A stretch of DNA of 32,384 bases from Nocardioidaceae bacterium (GCA_013361955.1 JABFXA010000146.1:1-32384); one strand, 5' to 3'. Shown: positions 14,700 to 24,225, counted from the stretch's first letter. Numbers and translations are program-made. Notes: a model not told the origin generated them from the letters alone.

Positions 14700-16928
14700 T
14701 CAGGCGGGGAAGCGCTCCCCCTTCTCGGCGAGCTCGACGACGTAGGCCGGGGGGTCGAAGCGCTCGCCGTAGGCCGCGGCGAGCTCGCGGGCGCGCTCGA
14801 CGAAGCCGGGGAGGCCGCGGCGGTCGGGGTGGGCGCCGGTGGGGTCCTCGTAGCCCTGCATGTACTGCACGGCGCCGCCGTACAGGGGCGGGAAGCCGAT
14901 GCCCATGATCGAGCCGATGTTCGCGGCGGCGGCGGACTCGATGACGCCCTCGTCGAAGCAGCGCGCGGTCTCCAGGGCCATCCGGAACAGGTACCGCTCC
15001 TGCACGTCGGCCAGCGGCACGTCCACACCGGGCCGGGCGAAGTGCTCGCGCAGGCCCGGCCAGAGCCGCTTCTTCGTCAGGCCGTTCTCGTCGCTCGGGT
15101 AGTCGTAGAAGCCGGCGCCGGTGGACTTCCCCTTGCGCCCGAACTCCTCGACCATTCGCTCGATCGCCTCCTGGCCGGGCGGCACGCGCAGCGTGACGCC
15201 GTCGCGGGCGGCGGCCTCCACGGTCGCCTTGCGGATGTGCTGGGTGAGCGTGAGCGTCACCTCGTCGAGCATCGCCAGCGGCGGGGCCGGGAAGCCGGCC
15301 AGCGTCGCGGCCCGCTCGACGGTCTGCGGGTCGACGCCCTCGGCGAGCACCGCGGCCGCCTCGGTGAGCAGGGTGCCGTACACGCGCGAGGTGTAGAAGC
15401 CGCGGCTGTCGTTGACCACGATCGGCGTCTTCTTGATCTGCTGCACGACGTCGACCGCGCGGGCGACCGCGTCGTCGGAGGTCTTCTCGCCCCGGATGAT
15501 CTCGACCAGCGGCATCTTGTCGACCGGCGAGAAGAAGTGCATGCCGATGAAGTCCTCGGGGCGGTTCACCGCGCCGGCGAGCTCGGTGATCGGCAGCGTC
15601 GAGGTGTTCGAGGCGAGCAGCGCGTCGGGGTGCACGACGTCCTGGACCTCGCCGTACACCTTCGCCTTGAGGGACGGGTCCTCGAAGACCGCCTCGATCA
15701 CGGAGTCGCAGCCGGCCAGGTCGGCGGCGTCGGCGCTCGGGTGGATCCGGTCGAGGATCTCCTGCTTGCGCTCCTCGGACATCTTGCCGCGGGCGATCTG
15801 CTTGTCGAGAACGGCGGCGGAGTACGCCTTGCCCTTCTCGGCGGCCTCGACGCTCACGTCCTTGAGGACCACCTCGATGCCGGCGCGCGCGGCGGCGTAC
15901 GCGATGCCGGCGCCCATCATCCCGGCGCCGAGCACGCCCAGCCTGCGCGCCTGGAACCGCTCGACCCCCTGGGGCCGCAGCTTGCCGCTGTTGATCGCCT
16001 GCAGGTCGAAGAAGAACGCCTGGATCATGTTCTTGGAGTTCTGGCCGGTGATCAGGTTGACCAGGTAGCGCGACTCGATCCGGGTGGCGGTCTCGAAGTC
16101 GACCTGGGCGCCCTCGACCGCGGCCGACAGGATCGCCCGCGGGGCCGGGTAGCTCGCGCCCTTCGTCTGCTTGCGCAGGTTCGCCGGGAACGCCGGCAGG
16201 AACGCCGCCAGCTTCGGGTTGCTCGGGGTGCCGCCGGGCATCTTGTAGCCCGGCCGGTCCCACGGCTGTACGGCGGCCTCGTCGTCGTCGCGGTGCGCGA
16301 GGACCCACGCCTTCGCGGTCGGCACCAGGTCGACCAGGTCGGTGACCAGCTCGTCGACGAGGCCCTTGTCCTTCGCCTGCGCGGGCTTGAACCGGGTACC
16401 GGTGACCAGCACCCCCATCAGCCCGTCGGCGATCCCGAGCATCCGCACCACCCGGGTGACGCCACCCCCGCCGGGGAGCAGGCCGAGCGTGACCTCGGGC
16501 AGCCCGATCTCGGTGCGCGGGTCGTCGTAGGCGACCCGGTGGTGGCAGGCCAGCGCGATCTCGAGGCCACCGCCGAGCGCGGCACCGTTGATCGCCGCGA
16601 CCACCGGCCGCCCGAGCGTCTCCAGCCGGCGCAGGTCCCTCTTCATGCCCTCGACCTCGGCGAACAGCGTCGGCGCGTCGCCGGGGCCGGCCTGCACCAT
16701 CTTGTGCAGGTTGCCGCCGGCGAAGAAGGTTTTCTTCGCGCTGGTCACCACCACGCCGGTGACCTCGTCGCGCTCGGCGTGCAGCCGGTCGACGGCGGCG
16801 CGCATCGCGTCGCGGTACACCTCGTTCATGGTGTTCGCGCTGGCGGTCGGGTCGTCGATCGTGAGCACGACGATGCCGTCGCCGTCCTTCTCGTAGCGCA
16901 CGGCCGTCTGGTCCTGGGTCTGAGTCAT
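14700..16928 (-). CDS. fadB: Fatty acid oxidation complex alpha subunit (hydratase/3-hydroxyacyl-CoA dehydrogenase)
   Basis: A 742-residue two-part enzyme of beta-oxidation. The N-terminal enoyl-CoA hydratase domain (1-200) has the oxyanion blocks FFAGGN and GAALGGGLEIA and the catalytic pair Glu123 and Glu145 (GLPEVTLGLLPG). The 3-hydroxyacyl-CoA dehydrogenase domain (about 328-740) has the NAD motif GAGMMGAGIA (334-343), NTSTLP and catalytic His464 in GMHFFSP. It turns enoyl-CoA into 3-ketoacyl-CoA for the thiolase encoded 32 bases upstream. AGGAAGAG precedes the ATG at 16928. Length matches actinobacterial FadB-type proteins. The palindromic repeat follows the stop by 9 bases. Confidence 0.95.
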   Translation of the reverse strand: MTQTQDQTAVRYEKDGDGIVVLTIDDPTASANTMNEVYRDAMRAAVDRLHAERDEVTGVVVTSAKKTFFAGGNLHKMVQAGPGDAPTLFAEVEGMKRDLRRLETLGRPVVAAINGAALGGGLEIALACHHRVAYDDPRTEIGLPEVTLGLLPGGGGVTRVVRMLGIADGLMGVLVTGTRFKPAQAKDKGLVDELVTDLVDLVPTAKAWVLAHRDDDEAAVQPWDRPGYKMPGGTPSNPKLAAFLPAFPANLRKQTKGASYPAPRAILSAAVEGAQVDFETATRIESRYLVNLITGQNSKNMIQAFFFDLQAINSGKLRPQGVERFQARRLGVLGAGMMGAGIAYAAARAGIEVVLKDVSVEAAEKGKAYSAAVLDKQIARGKMSEERKQEILDRIHPSADAADLAGCDSVIEAVFEDPSLKAKVYGEVQDVVHPDALLASNTSTLPITELAGAVNRPEDFIGMHFFSPVDKMPLVEIIRGEKTSDDAVARAVDVVQQIKKTPIVVNDSRGFYTSRVYGTLLTEAAAVLAEGVDPQTVERAATLAGFPAPPLAMLDEVTLTLTQHIRKATVEAAARDGVTLRVPPGQEAIERMVEEFGRKGKSTGAGFYDYPSDENGLTKKRLWPGLREHFARPGVDVPLADVQERYLFRMALETARCFDEGVIESAAAANIGSIMGIGFPPLYGGAVQYMQGYEDPTGAHPDRRGLPGFVERARELAAAYGERFDPPAYVVELAEKGERFPA

Positions 16929-16960
16929 GGGTCTCTTCCTGGGGTGGCGGGGCGTGCGGG

Positions 16961-18187
<1,227 letters not shown>

Positions 18188-18223
18188 GGGCGGTCCCAAC
18201 TGTCGCGGACGGGCTGTCTCCCG

Positions 18224-18278
18224 ATTGTGACACCGCTGCTGTTAGCGTCAACCGGGAGCCTCGTGTGATCTGGCTCCC
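18224..18278. promoter_or_regulatory. Thiolase-fadB promoter and inverted repeat in the merR/fadA control region
   Basis: On the minus strand TTGACG (18251-18246) and CACAAT (18229-18224) form a plausible -35/-10 pair with a 16-nt spacer. The stretch GTTGACGCTAAC around the -35 is a loose dyad. On the MerR side GGGAGCC (18254-18260) and GGCTCCC (18272-18278) are perfect inverted repeats. Either could be an operator for the MerR protein; which one is not decidable by eye. Confidence 0.4.
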
Positions 18279-18302
18279 ACCCGACGGCGACCGAAGGGCG
18301 AG

Positions 18303-19031
18303 ATGTCCGAGAACGACTCCACAGCGGATCCCGACCTGATGACGCTCGACGACCTCACCGAGCGCGTGGGGATGAGCGTGCGCAACATCCGCTTCTACAC
18401 GTCCAAGGGCCTGGTGCCACCGCCCACCCGGCGCGGGCGGTCCGGGTACTACGGACCCGACCACGTGGCCCGGCTCGAGCTGGTGCGCGAGCTGCAGGCG
18501 CACGGGTACACGCTGGCCGCGATCGAGCGGTACGTCGCCCGGATCCCCGTCGACGCAACTCCGGAGACCATCGCGCTGCACCGCACGCTGCTGGCGCCGT
18601 GGATGGCCGAGCTGCCGGAGACGCTGTCGCGGCGCGAGCTGGACCGACGCGCCGGACGTCGGCTGTCCGAGGAGGACCTGGACACGCTCAACGCGCTGGG
18701 CATCGTGTTCCCCACCAAGCAGGGCAAGTTCCAGGTCGCGATCGCGCACCTGTCGGTCGGCGTCGCGCTGCTCGACCTCGGGCTGCCGCTGGACGCCGCG
18801 CTGGCCGCCCAGGACATCTTCACCGAGCACGGCCGCAAGGTCGCCGAGGAGCTCACCGACCTGTTCCGCACCAAGGTGTGGCCGGCCTACAAGGAGGGCG
18901 ACACCAGCCCCGACCAGCTCCGCGAGGTGGTCGAGCGGTTCAAGCCGGTCACGGTGCAGGCGCTGGTGACCGCCTACGAGTCCGCGGTCAACGAGACCCA
19001 GCGGGAGACGATCAACCGCCGCGCCCGCTGA
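18303..19031 (+). CDS. MerR family regulator, likely of the beta-oxidation operon
   Basis: A 242-residue MerR-type regulator. The winged HTH is at 14-80 (TLDDLTERVGMSVRNIRFYT, then GYYGPDHVARLELV), followed by an all-helical C-terminal region (about 95-240) much longer than in metal-sensing MerR proteins and without a Cys cluster, so a small organic or acyl-CoA ligand is more likely than a metal. Divergent from thiolase-fadB (115-base gap), which makes that operon the obvious target. A weak AAGGGCG ribosome site precedes the ATG. Its 3' end overlaps the convergent racemase gene by 20 bases. Confidence 0.85.
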   Translation: MSENDSTADPDLMTLDDLTERVGMSVRNIRFYTSKGLVPPPTRRGRSGYYGPDHVARLELVRELQAHGYTLAAIERYVARIPVDATPETIALHRTLLAPWMAELPETLSRRELDRRAGRRLSEEDLDTLNALGIVFPTKQGKFQVAIAHLSVGVALLDLGLPLDAALAAQDIFTEHGRKVAEELTDLFRTKVWPAYKEGDTSPDQLREVVERFKPVTVQALVTAYESAVNETQRETINRRAR

Positions 19032-20193
19032 CCGCGGAGGGGGCCTGGACGGCGGCGCCGGACTCCAGCAGGCCGTCGACGCCCTCGATCCCCCAGGCCT
19101 CCAGGGCCTCGCGGGTCTGCGCGCCGACCTCGGGAGGGGCCGACGACAGCGTCGCCTCCGTGCGCGAGAACCGCGGCGCCGGGGCGGGCTGCACGAGGCC
19201 GTCGCGGTCGACGTACGTCTCCCGGGCCCGGAGGTGCGGGTGCGCGGTCGCCTCGCCCATCGGCAGCACCGGGACGCAGCAGGCGTCGGTGCCGTCGAAG
19301 ACCGCGGCCCACTCGTCCTGGGTGCGCTCCCGGAACCGCGTGGCCAGCACCTCGCGCAGCGCACGCCACTGGGCGGGGTCGTCGCGGTCCGGGACGTCCT
19401 CGAGCTCCAGGAGCCGGACCAGCTCGGCCCAGAACTGCGGCTCCAGCGCACCGACGGACATGTGCCGGCCGTCGGCGGTCTCGTACACGTCGTAGAACGG
19501 CGCCCCGCCGTCGAGCACCCCGGCGGCCCGCCGGTCCTGCGCCGTACCGCTGGCCAGCATCGACAGGTGCATCGCGGTCAGGTGCGCGGTGCCGTCGACG
19601 AGCGCGGCGTCGACCACCTGCCCCTCGCCGCTGCTGCGTGACTCGAGGAGCGCGGCGAGGATCCCGATGACGAGGTACGTCGACCCGCCGCCGAAGTCGC
19701 CGAGGAGGTTCGTCGGGAACTGCGGTCGCTCCCGGGTCTGGCCGAGGCCGTGCAGGGCGCCGGCCAGCGAGATGTAGTTCATGTCGTGGCCGGCGCTCTG
19801 CGCCCAGGGCCCGTCCTGGCCCCAGCCGGTCATCCGTGCGTACACCAGCCGCGGGTTGCGGGCCAGGCACTCCTCCGGGCCGAGGCCGAGCCGCTCCATC
19901 GCGCCGGGCCGCATCCCCTCGGTGAGCACGTCGGCGCGCTCGACCAGGGCGAGGACGGTGGCCACCGCGTCCGGGTGCTTGAGGTCGAGCGCGACGCTCG
20001 GCCGGCCGCGGTTGAGGATGTCGTTCGCGCGGGTGCTCGCCGTGAACCCGCCCTTCGGTCGCTCGACCCGGACCACGTCGGCCCCGAGGTCGGCGAGCGT
20101 CATCGCCGCGTGCGGGCCGGGCCCGATGCCGGCGATCTCGACGACCCGCACGCCGCGGAGCGGCCCGGTGCCCTGCCCGAGTTCGATGGTCAT
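19012..20193 (-). CDS. CaiB/BaiF family III CoA-transferase fold: alpha-methylacyl-CoA racemase
   Basis: A 393-residue family III CoA-transferase fold protein. The acid/base pair of mycobacterial alpha-methylacyl-CoA racemase (His126, Asp156) is matched by His136 in AGHDMNYISL and Asp166 in LLGDFGGG, with the same 30-residue spacing. This makes racemase the best call over CoA transferase, whose catalytic Asp context differs. It would interconvert R and S 2-methylacyl-CoA so that branched chains can enter beta-oxidation, fitting the fadB/thiolase genes next door. Convergent with the MerR gene (20-base overlap). ATG at 20193; 28 bases upstream is the stop of the DUF4396-type gene on the same strand. 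Confidence 0.88.
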   Translation of the reverse strand: MTIELGQGTGPLRGVRVVEIAGIGPGPHAAMTLADLGADVVRVERPKGGFTASTRANDILNRGRPSVALDLKHPDAVATVLALVERADVLTEGMRPGAMERLGLGPEECLARNPRLVYARMTGWGQDGPWAQSAGHDMNYISLAGALHGLGQTRERPQFPTNLLGDFGGGSTYLVIGILAALLESRSSGEGQVVDAALVDGTAHLTAMHLSMLASGTAQDRRAAGVLDGGAPFYDVYETADGRHMSVGALEPQFWAELVRLLELEDVPDRDDPAQWRALREVLATRFRERTQDEWAAVFDGTDACCVPVLPMGEATAHPHLRARETYVDRDGLVQPAPAPRFSRTEATLSSAPPEVGAQTREALEAWGIEGVDGLLESGAAVQAPSAVSGRGG

Positions 20194-20205
20194 GCCCGGA
20201 TCATG

Positions 20206-20215
20206 TCAACCAGCG
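20206..20215. repeat. Short remnant of the stop-adjacent repeat
   Basis: Read on the minus strand, CGCTGGTTGA starts 6 nt after the stop of the DUF4396-type gene (stop at 20224-20222), matching the outer 10 bases of the palindromic repeat at the same spacing and orientation. No second arm is seen. It could be chance. Confidence 0.4.
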
Positions 20216-20221
20216 GTCGGC

Positions 20222-20686
20222 TCAGTGGTACTGGTGCACTGCGGCGTGGCCCTTGCCGCGGGCGATCATCGCGCGGTTCACCGGGACCGTGACCACGAAC
20301 GCCACCGCGAGCGCGAACACCAGCGAGCCCCAGAACAGCAGGTCGGCCAGACCCGCGTCCATGGCCCCGGGGACCGCGAGGACCACCGCGTTGTCGACGA
20401 TCTCCATCACCAGGATCGACACGGTGTCGGCGGCGAGCGCGACCGTGATCGCCGTACGCCAGCCGAGGCCTCGGCGGAGCACCGACGTCGCGGTGAGCAG
20501 GTAGCCGAAGAAGAACGCCAGCACGATGGCCAGCGCGATGCTCGGCCCATTCGACCAGCCCCACCAGGTCGCCAGCGCCAGCCCGAGCACCTCGCCGATG
20601 GCACAGCCGGTGAGGCAGTGCAGGGTCGCCGACACCGCGGTCGACCAGGAACCGTCGTGCTGCGTGTGCTCGTGTGTCTCGGTCAT
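20222..20686 (-). CDS. DUF4396-type membrane protein, possibly metal-responsive
   Basis: A 154-residue membrane protein with four hydrophobic segments (about 20-45, 48-69, 76-105, 113-137). The His-rich N-terminus (TETHEHTQH), the HCLTGC motif (His23, Cys24, Cys28) at the head of the first helix, the MEIVDN motif in the third helix and a His-rich tail (HAAVHQYH) are all candidate metal ligands. I recognise the HCxxGCxxGE pattern as DUF4396, whose function is not known. A CsoR-type operator lies directly upstream, which suggests copper or another metal as the signal. ATG at 20686. Confidence 0.8.
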   Translation of the reverse strand: MTETHEHTQHDGSWSTAVSATLHCLTGCAIGEVLGLALATWWGWSNGPSIALAIVLAFFFGYLLTATSVLRRGLGWRTAITVALAADTVSILVMEIVDNAVVLAVPGAMDAGLADLLFWGSLVFALAVAFVVTVPVNRAMIARGKGHAAVHQYH

Positions 20687-20696
20687 ACCGAGAACA

Positions 20697-20713
20697 ATAC
20701 CCCCTAGGGGTAT
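20697..20713 (-). promoter_or_regulatory. CsoR-like operator upstream of the DUF4396-type gene
   Basis: ATACCCC and GGGGTAT form perfect 7-bp arms around CTA. This is the G-tract palindrome bound by CsoR/RcnR-family metal repressors. Read on the minus strand, a TATTGT -10-like box overlaps its downstream edge, so a bound repressor would block the promoter. The site ends 10 bases before the ATG at 20686. No csoR gene lies in the window. Confidence 0.65.
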
Positions 20714-20744
20714 TTCTGTTCCGAGGCGTGGGTCACACCACCTA

Positions 20745-20758
20745 TGCAACTCGTTGCA
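20745..20758 (+). promoter_or_regulatory. Palindrome upstream of padR-fadH, likely autoregulatory operator
   Basis: TGCAACTCGTTGCA is a perfect inverted repeat with 6-bp arms and a 2-nt centre. It ends 21 bases before the padR ATG, where PadR regulators usually bind their own promoter. It supports the start at 20780 rather than 20744, which would place the palindrome in the coding sequence. Confidence 0.5.
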
Positions 20759-20779
20759 CAGAGTGGCAGCATCACCGGC

Positions 20780-21343
20780 ATGGCCCTCGAGCACGCGATC
20801 CTGGTCTCGCTCAGCGAGCAGCCGGCGTCGGGGCTCGAGCTCACCCGCCGGTTCGACCGCTCGATCGGGTTCTTCTGGAGCGCCACCCACCAGCAGATCT
20901 ACCGGGTGCTGGCCCGGATGGAGCGCGACGCCTGGGTGCACGCGCGCACGGTCGCGCAGCACGGCCGCGCCGACAAGAAGGTGTACGCCGTGACGCCCGC
21001 CGGCGGTCGCGAGCTGGCCCGCTGGATCGGGTCGCCGATGGCCGGGGACCCGTTCCGCAGCGAGGTCGCGGTCCGGCTCCGCGGCGCGTCGTACGGCGAC
21101 CGGTCGGCCGTGCTCGCCGAGGTCCGCGGCCTGCGGGCCGAGCACGCCACCCGGCTGGCGCACTACGAGCTGCTCGAGAAGCGCGACTTCCCCGACCCAG
21201 CCGCGCTGTCCGGTCACGACCTCGACGTGTACCTGGTGCTGCGCGGCGGGATCCGGCTGGAGCGGTTCTGGGTGGGCTGGCTGACCGAGTACCTCGACGC
21301 ACACGGACCCTACGACGGAAGCGACCACGGAGCGGACGCATGA
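20780..21343 (+). CDS. PadR family regulator
   Basis: A 187-residue PadR regulator. The winged HTH (1-85) begins MALEHAILVSLSEQPASGLEL and contains YRVLARMERDAWV and VYAVTPAGGRELARW; the C-terminal half (90-187) is the helical dimerisation domain of the longer PadR type (subfamily with PF10400-like tail). The start at 20780 gives the usual PadR lead; an in-frame ATG at 20744 is less likely. It overlaps fadH by 4 bases (ATGA), so the two are co-translated. It should control its own operon and hence unsaturated fatty acid breakdown; the ligand is unknown. Confidence 0.87.
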   Translation: MALEHAILVSLSEQPASGLELTRRFDRSIGFFWSATHQQIYRVLARMERDAWVHARTVAQHGRADKKVYAVTPAGGRELARWIGSPMAGDPFRSEVAVRLRGASYGDRSAVLAEVRGLRAEHATRLAHYELLEKRDFPDPAALSGHDLDVYLVLRGGIRLERFWVGWLTEYLDAHGPYDGSDHGADA

Positions 21344-23343
21344 GCTTTCCCCACCTGCTGGACCCGATCACCGTCGGCGGCGTGACGCTGCGCAACCGCA
21401 CGGTGATGGGCTCGATGCACACCGGCATGGAGGACCGCGCGAAGCACCTGCCCGAGCTGGCGGCGTACTTCGCCGAGCGGGCCCGCGGCGGCGCGGGGCT
21501 GATCGTCACCGGTGGCTACTCCCCCAACGTGCGCGGCTGGCTGCTGCCGTTCGCGTCGATGATGACCAGCCGGCGGCACGCCGACGCGCACCGGCAGGTC
21601 ACCGGCGCCGTGCACGACGAGGGCGGCGCCATCGCCCTGCAGCTGCTGCACGCCGGCCGCTACGGGTACACGCCCCTGAACGTCTCCGCCTCGGCCTCCA
21701 CGTCACCGATCACGCCCTTCAAGGCCTCCGCGCTGTCGACCCGGGGCGTCGAGCGCACCGTCGGCGACTTCGTCGACGCGGCCCGGCTGGCTCGCCGGGC
21801 CGGGTACGACGGCGTCGAGGTGATGGGCTCCGAGGGCTACCTCGTCAACCAGTTCCTCTCGGCGCGGACCAACCGGCGTAGCGACCGGTGGGGCGGCTCC
21901 GCGGAGAACCGGATGCGGTTCCCGGTCGAGATCGTGCGCCGGGTCCGGGAGGCGCTCGGCGACGACTTCCTGGTGATGTACCGGATGTCCCTGCTCGACC
22001 TGGTGCCGGACGGGCAGACCTGGGACGAGACCGTCGAGCTGGCCCGTCGCGTCGAGGCCGCCGGTGCGTCGGTGATCAACACCGGCATCGGCTGGCACGA
22101 GGCGCGGGTGCCGACGATCCTCACCCAGGTGCCCGCGGCGGCCTGGGTGTCGACGACCGCGAGACTGCGACCGGAGGTGGGCATCCCGGTCTGCGCCTCG
22201 AACCGGATCAACACCCCCGAGCTGGCCGAGCAGGTGCTCGCCTCCGGCGGCGCCGACCTGGTGTCGATGGCGCGGCCGTTCCTGGCCGACCCGGACTTCG
22301 TGCGCAAGGCCGCCGAGGGTCGCGCCGACGAGATCAACACCTGCATCGCCTGCAACCAGGCCTGCCTCGACCACACCTTCGCCAACCAGCGCGCCTCCTG
22401 CCTGGTGAACCCGCGCGCCGGTCGCGAGACCACGCTGGTGCTCGCGCCGACGCGGACCGCCAAGCAGGTGGCCGTGGTCGGCGCCGGACCCGCCGGCCTC
22501 GCCGCCGCGGCGGCCGTCGCCGAGCGCGGCCACCGGGTCACGGTGTTCGAGGCCGCGGACAGGGTCGGCGGCCAGTTCCGCCTGGCGATGGCGGTGCCGG
22601 GCAAGGAGGAGTTCGCCGAGACGCTGCGCTACTACACCCGGCGGCTCGACGTGCTCGGCGCGGAGGTCCGGCTGGGCACCCGTCCGACGGTCACCGAGCT
22701 GACGCCGTACGACGAGGTGGTGGTGGCCACCGGCGTGCTGCCGCGGCAGGTGACCTTCGACGGCGCCGACCACCCCAGCGTGGTGTCGTACGCCGACGTG
22801 CTCTCCGGCCGGGTGGTCCCCGGCCGCAGGGTCGCCGTCGTGGGGGCGGGCGGCATCGGGGTCGACGTCAGTGTCTTCCTCACGCACACCGAGGAGGACC
22901 TCGACGAGTGGCTCGCGCACTGGGGCGTGGGCGACCCGGCGCTGCACGCCGGCGGCGTCACCGAGAAGAAGCCGCGCACCCCGGCGCGCGAGGTGGTGCT
23001 GCTGCAGCGCAAGACCACGGCGATCGGCAAGGGACTCGGCAAGACCTCCGGCTGGGCGCACCGCACGGTGCTGCGCGACTCCGGCGTCGAGCAGGTGCCC
23101 GGCGTCACCTACGACCGCGTCGACGACGACGGCCTGCACGTCACCCTCGCCGACGGCAGCACCCGCACGTTCGCGGTGGACCACGTCGTGGTCTGCGCAG
23201 GGCAGGAGTCCGAGCGCACGTTGTACGACGACCTGCTCGCCGCCGGCGTCACCGCGCACCTCGTCGGCGGTGCCGACGTCGCCGCCGAGCTCGACGCCAA
23301 GCGCGCGATCCGGCAGGCCACAGAACTGGCGGTGGCGCTGTAG
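21340..23343 (+). CDS. fadH: 2,4-dienoyl-CoA reductase (NADPH)
   Basis: A 667-residue FMN/[4Fe-4S]/FAD enzyme that reduces 2,4-dienoyl-CoA so that polyunsaturated acyl chains can complete beta-oxidation. The N-terminal TIM barrel of the old-yellow-enzyme type (1-330) keeps Tyr167 (SEGYLVNQF) and His253 (GIGWHEARVPT), matching Tyr166/His252 of E. coli FadH. Cluster ligands are Cys335, Cys338, Cys342 and Cys354. FAD/NADPH domains follow, with GAGPAGLAAAA near 385 and GAGGIGVDV near 505. The ATG overlaps the padR stop. The full-length palindromic repeat begins 6 bases after the TAG. Confidence 0.95.
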   Translation: MSFPHLLDPITVGGVTLRNRTVMGSMHTGMEDRAKHLPELAAYFAERARGGAGLIVTGGYSPNVRGWLLPFASMMTSRRHADAHRQVTGAVHDEGGAIALQLLHAGRYGYTPLNVSASASTSPITPFKASALSTRGVERTVGDFVDAARLARRAGYDGVEVMGSEGYLVNQFLSARTNRRSDRWGGSAENRMRFPVEIVRRVREALGDDFLVMYRMSLLDLVPDGQTWDETVELARRVEAAGASVINTGIGWHEARVPTILTQVPAAAWVSTTARLRPEVGIPVCASNRINTPELAEQVLASGGADLVSMARPFLADPDFVRKAAEGRADEINTCIACNQACLDHTFANQRASCLVNPRAGRETTLVLAPTRTAKQVAVVGAGPAGLAAAAAVAERGHRVTVFEAADRVGGQFRLAMAVPGKEEFAETLRYYTRRLDVLGAEVRLGTRPTVTELTPYDEVVVATGVLPRQVTFDGADHPSVVSYADVLSGRVVPGRRVAVVGAGGIGVDVSVFLTHTEEDLDEWLAHWGVGDPALHAGGVTEKKPRTPAREVVLLQRKTTAIGKGLGKTSGWAHRTVLRDSGVEQVPGVTYDRVDDDGLHVTLADGSTRTFAVDHVVVCAGQESERTLYDDLLAAGVTAHLVGGADVAAELDAKRAIRQATELAVAL

Positions 23344-23349
23344 CGCGAC

Positions 23350-23457
23350 CGCTGGTCGAGGTGCGAGCGGGCTACCGCGAGCCTCGAGACCGGGTGACGC
23401 GAGCACGCCCGTCACCACCTGGTTTCGAGGCTCACTCCGTTCGCACCTCAACCAGCG
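23350..23457. repeat. Stop-adjacent palindromic repeat, copy 3 (full length, nested hairpins)
   Basis: The most complete copy, 108 nt. Outer arms 23350-23370 and 23437-23457; middle stem GCGAGCCTCGAGACC (23377-23391) against GGTTTCGAGGCTCAC (23421-23435), 13 of 15 paired; inner stem GGTGACG (23393-23399) against CGTCACC (23410-23416) with a 10-nt loop. It follows the fadH stop by 6 nt and precedes the 2H phosphoesterase gene by 42 nt. Confidence 0.85.
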
Positions 23458-23499
23458 CGAGCAAGGCCAGCGGGGGCGCGGGTGCGGTATTCATGTGCC

Positions 23500-24042
23500 A
23501 TGCAGACGGACGGGGCGTTCTCGGCGCTGGTGGTGCCGGTGCCGGAGCTGGAGGCCGTGGTGCGGCCGCGGCTGGAACGGCGGGCCCCCGAGCAGCTGTT
23601 CCCGGAACCGGTCGACGTGCACGCGCACGTCACGCTGCTGGCGCCGTTCGCCGCGGAGGGCGAGCTCGACGAGGGGATCCTCCAGGAGCTGCGCACGCTG
23701 TTCGCCGACGTCACCCCGTTCGGGTTCCTGCTGACCCGGATCGCGCAGTTCCCCGACGGTCCGACCTACCTGACCCCGGAGCCGGCCGCGCCGTTCCGGG
23801 CACTCACCCACGAGCTGTGGCGACGGTTCCCGGAGCACCCACCGTACGGCGGCCGGTTCGACGAGGTGGTGCCGCACCTGACGGTCCCGGTGCCCGAGGG
23901 GGAGAACGCCGAGCAGGTCCGGTTCGAGCTCGCGCCGCGGCTGCCGGTGTTCGCGCACGCGCGCGAGGCGGTGCTGGTGTGGGCCGAGCAGGGGGCGTTC
24001 CGGGTGCTGGAGCGGTTCCCGTTCGCGACGTCAGCGGCGTGA
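23500..24042 (+). CDS. 2H phosphoesterase (2'-5' RNA ligase family)
   Basis: A 180-residue two-histidine phosphoesterase. The two HxT motifs are HVT (43-45) and HLT (126-128), about 80 residues apart as usual for the family, which acts on 2',3'-cyclic or 2'-5' phosphodiester bonds in RNA or small nucleotides. The N-terminal FSALVVPVPELEAVV and the LLAPFAAEGELDE segment following the first motif fit the bacterial branch. Start taken at ATG 23500; an in-frame GTG at 23482 would add six residues. Substrate unknown. The 3' end overlaps the convergent small membrane gene by 12 bases. Confidence 0.85.
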   Translation: MQTDGAFSALVVPVPELEAVVRPRLERRAPEQLFPEPVDVHAHVTLLAPFAAEGELDEGILQELRTLFADVTPFGFLLTRIAQFPDGPTYLTPEPAAPFRALTHELWRRFPEHPPYGGRFDEVVPHLTVPVPEGENAEQVRFELAPRLPVFAHAREAVLVWAEQGAFRVLERFPFATSAA

Positions 24043-24225
24043 GGGGCCGCGCAGCCCGACGTACACCAGGGCGACGCCGAGGCCGGCGAGCAGCGGGCCG
24101 ATGATCGCCCAGATCGCGACGCCGGTCATCGCGCTGCCCTCGAGGTAGCCGAGCCCCTGCAGGGTCCACACCGCCCCGATCACGACCATCAGGATCCCGA
24201 CCGTGAGCGGCACCGTCTTGCGCAT
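24031..24225 (-). CDS. Small conserved two-helix membrane protein
   Basis: A 64-residue protein, MRKTVPLTVGILMVVIGAVW onwards, with two transmembrane helices (7-27 and 34-57) joined by a turn with the motif TLQGLGYLEGSAMTG, and a basic tail (RGPSRR). The LQGxGxLxGSxMTG turn recurs in many small actinobacterial membrane proteins from memory, so it is likely a real conserved gene of unknown function. Convergent with and overlapping the 2H phosphoesterase gene by 12 bases. Confidence 0.75.
   Translation of the reverse strand: MRKTVPLTVGILMVVIGAVWTLQGLGYLEGSAMTGVAIWAIIGPLLAGLGVALVYVGLRGPSRR

Noticed and set aside
19012-20193. Formyl-CoA or carnitine CoA-transferase for the family III protein
   Set aside because: The His/Asp pair at 30-residue spacing and AGHDMNYISL match alpha-methylacyl-CoA racemase better.
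20744-20779. Start of PadR at 20744
   Set aside because: It would put the perfect palindrome inside the gene and add 12 residues before the normal PadR N-terminus.
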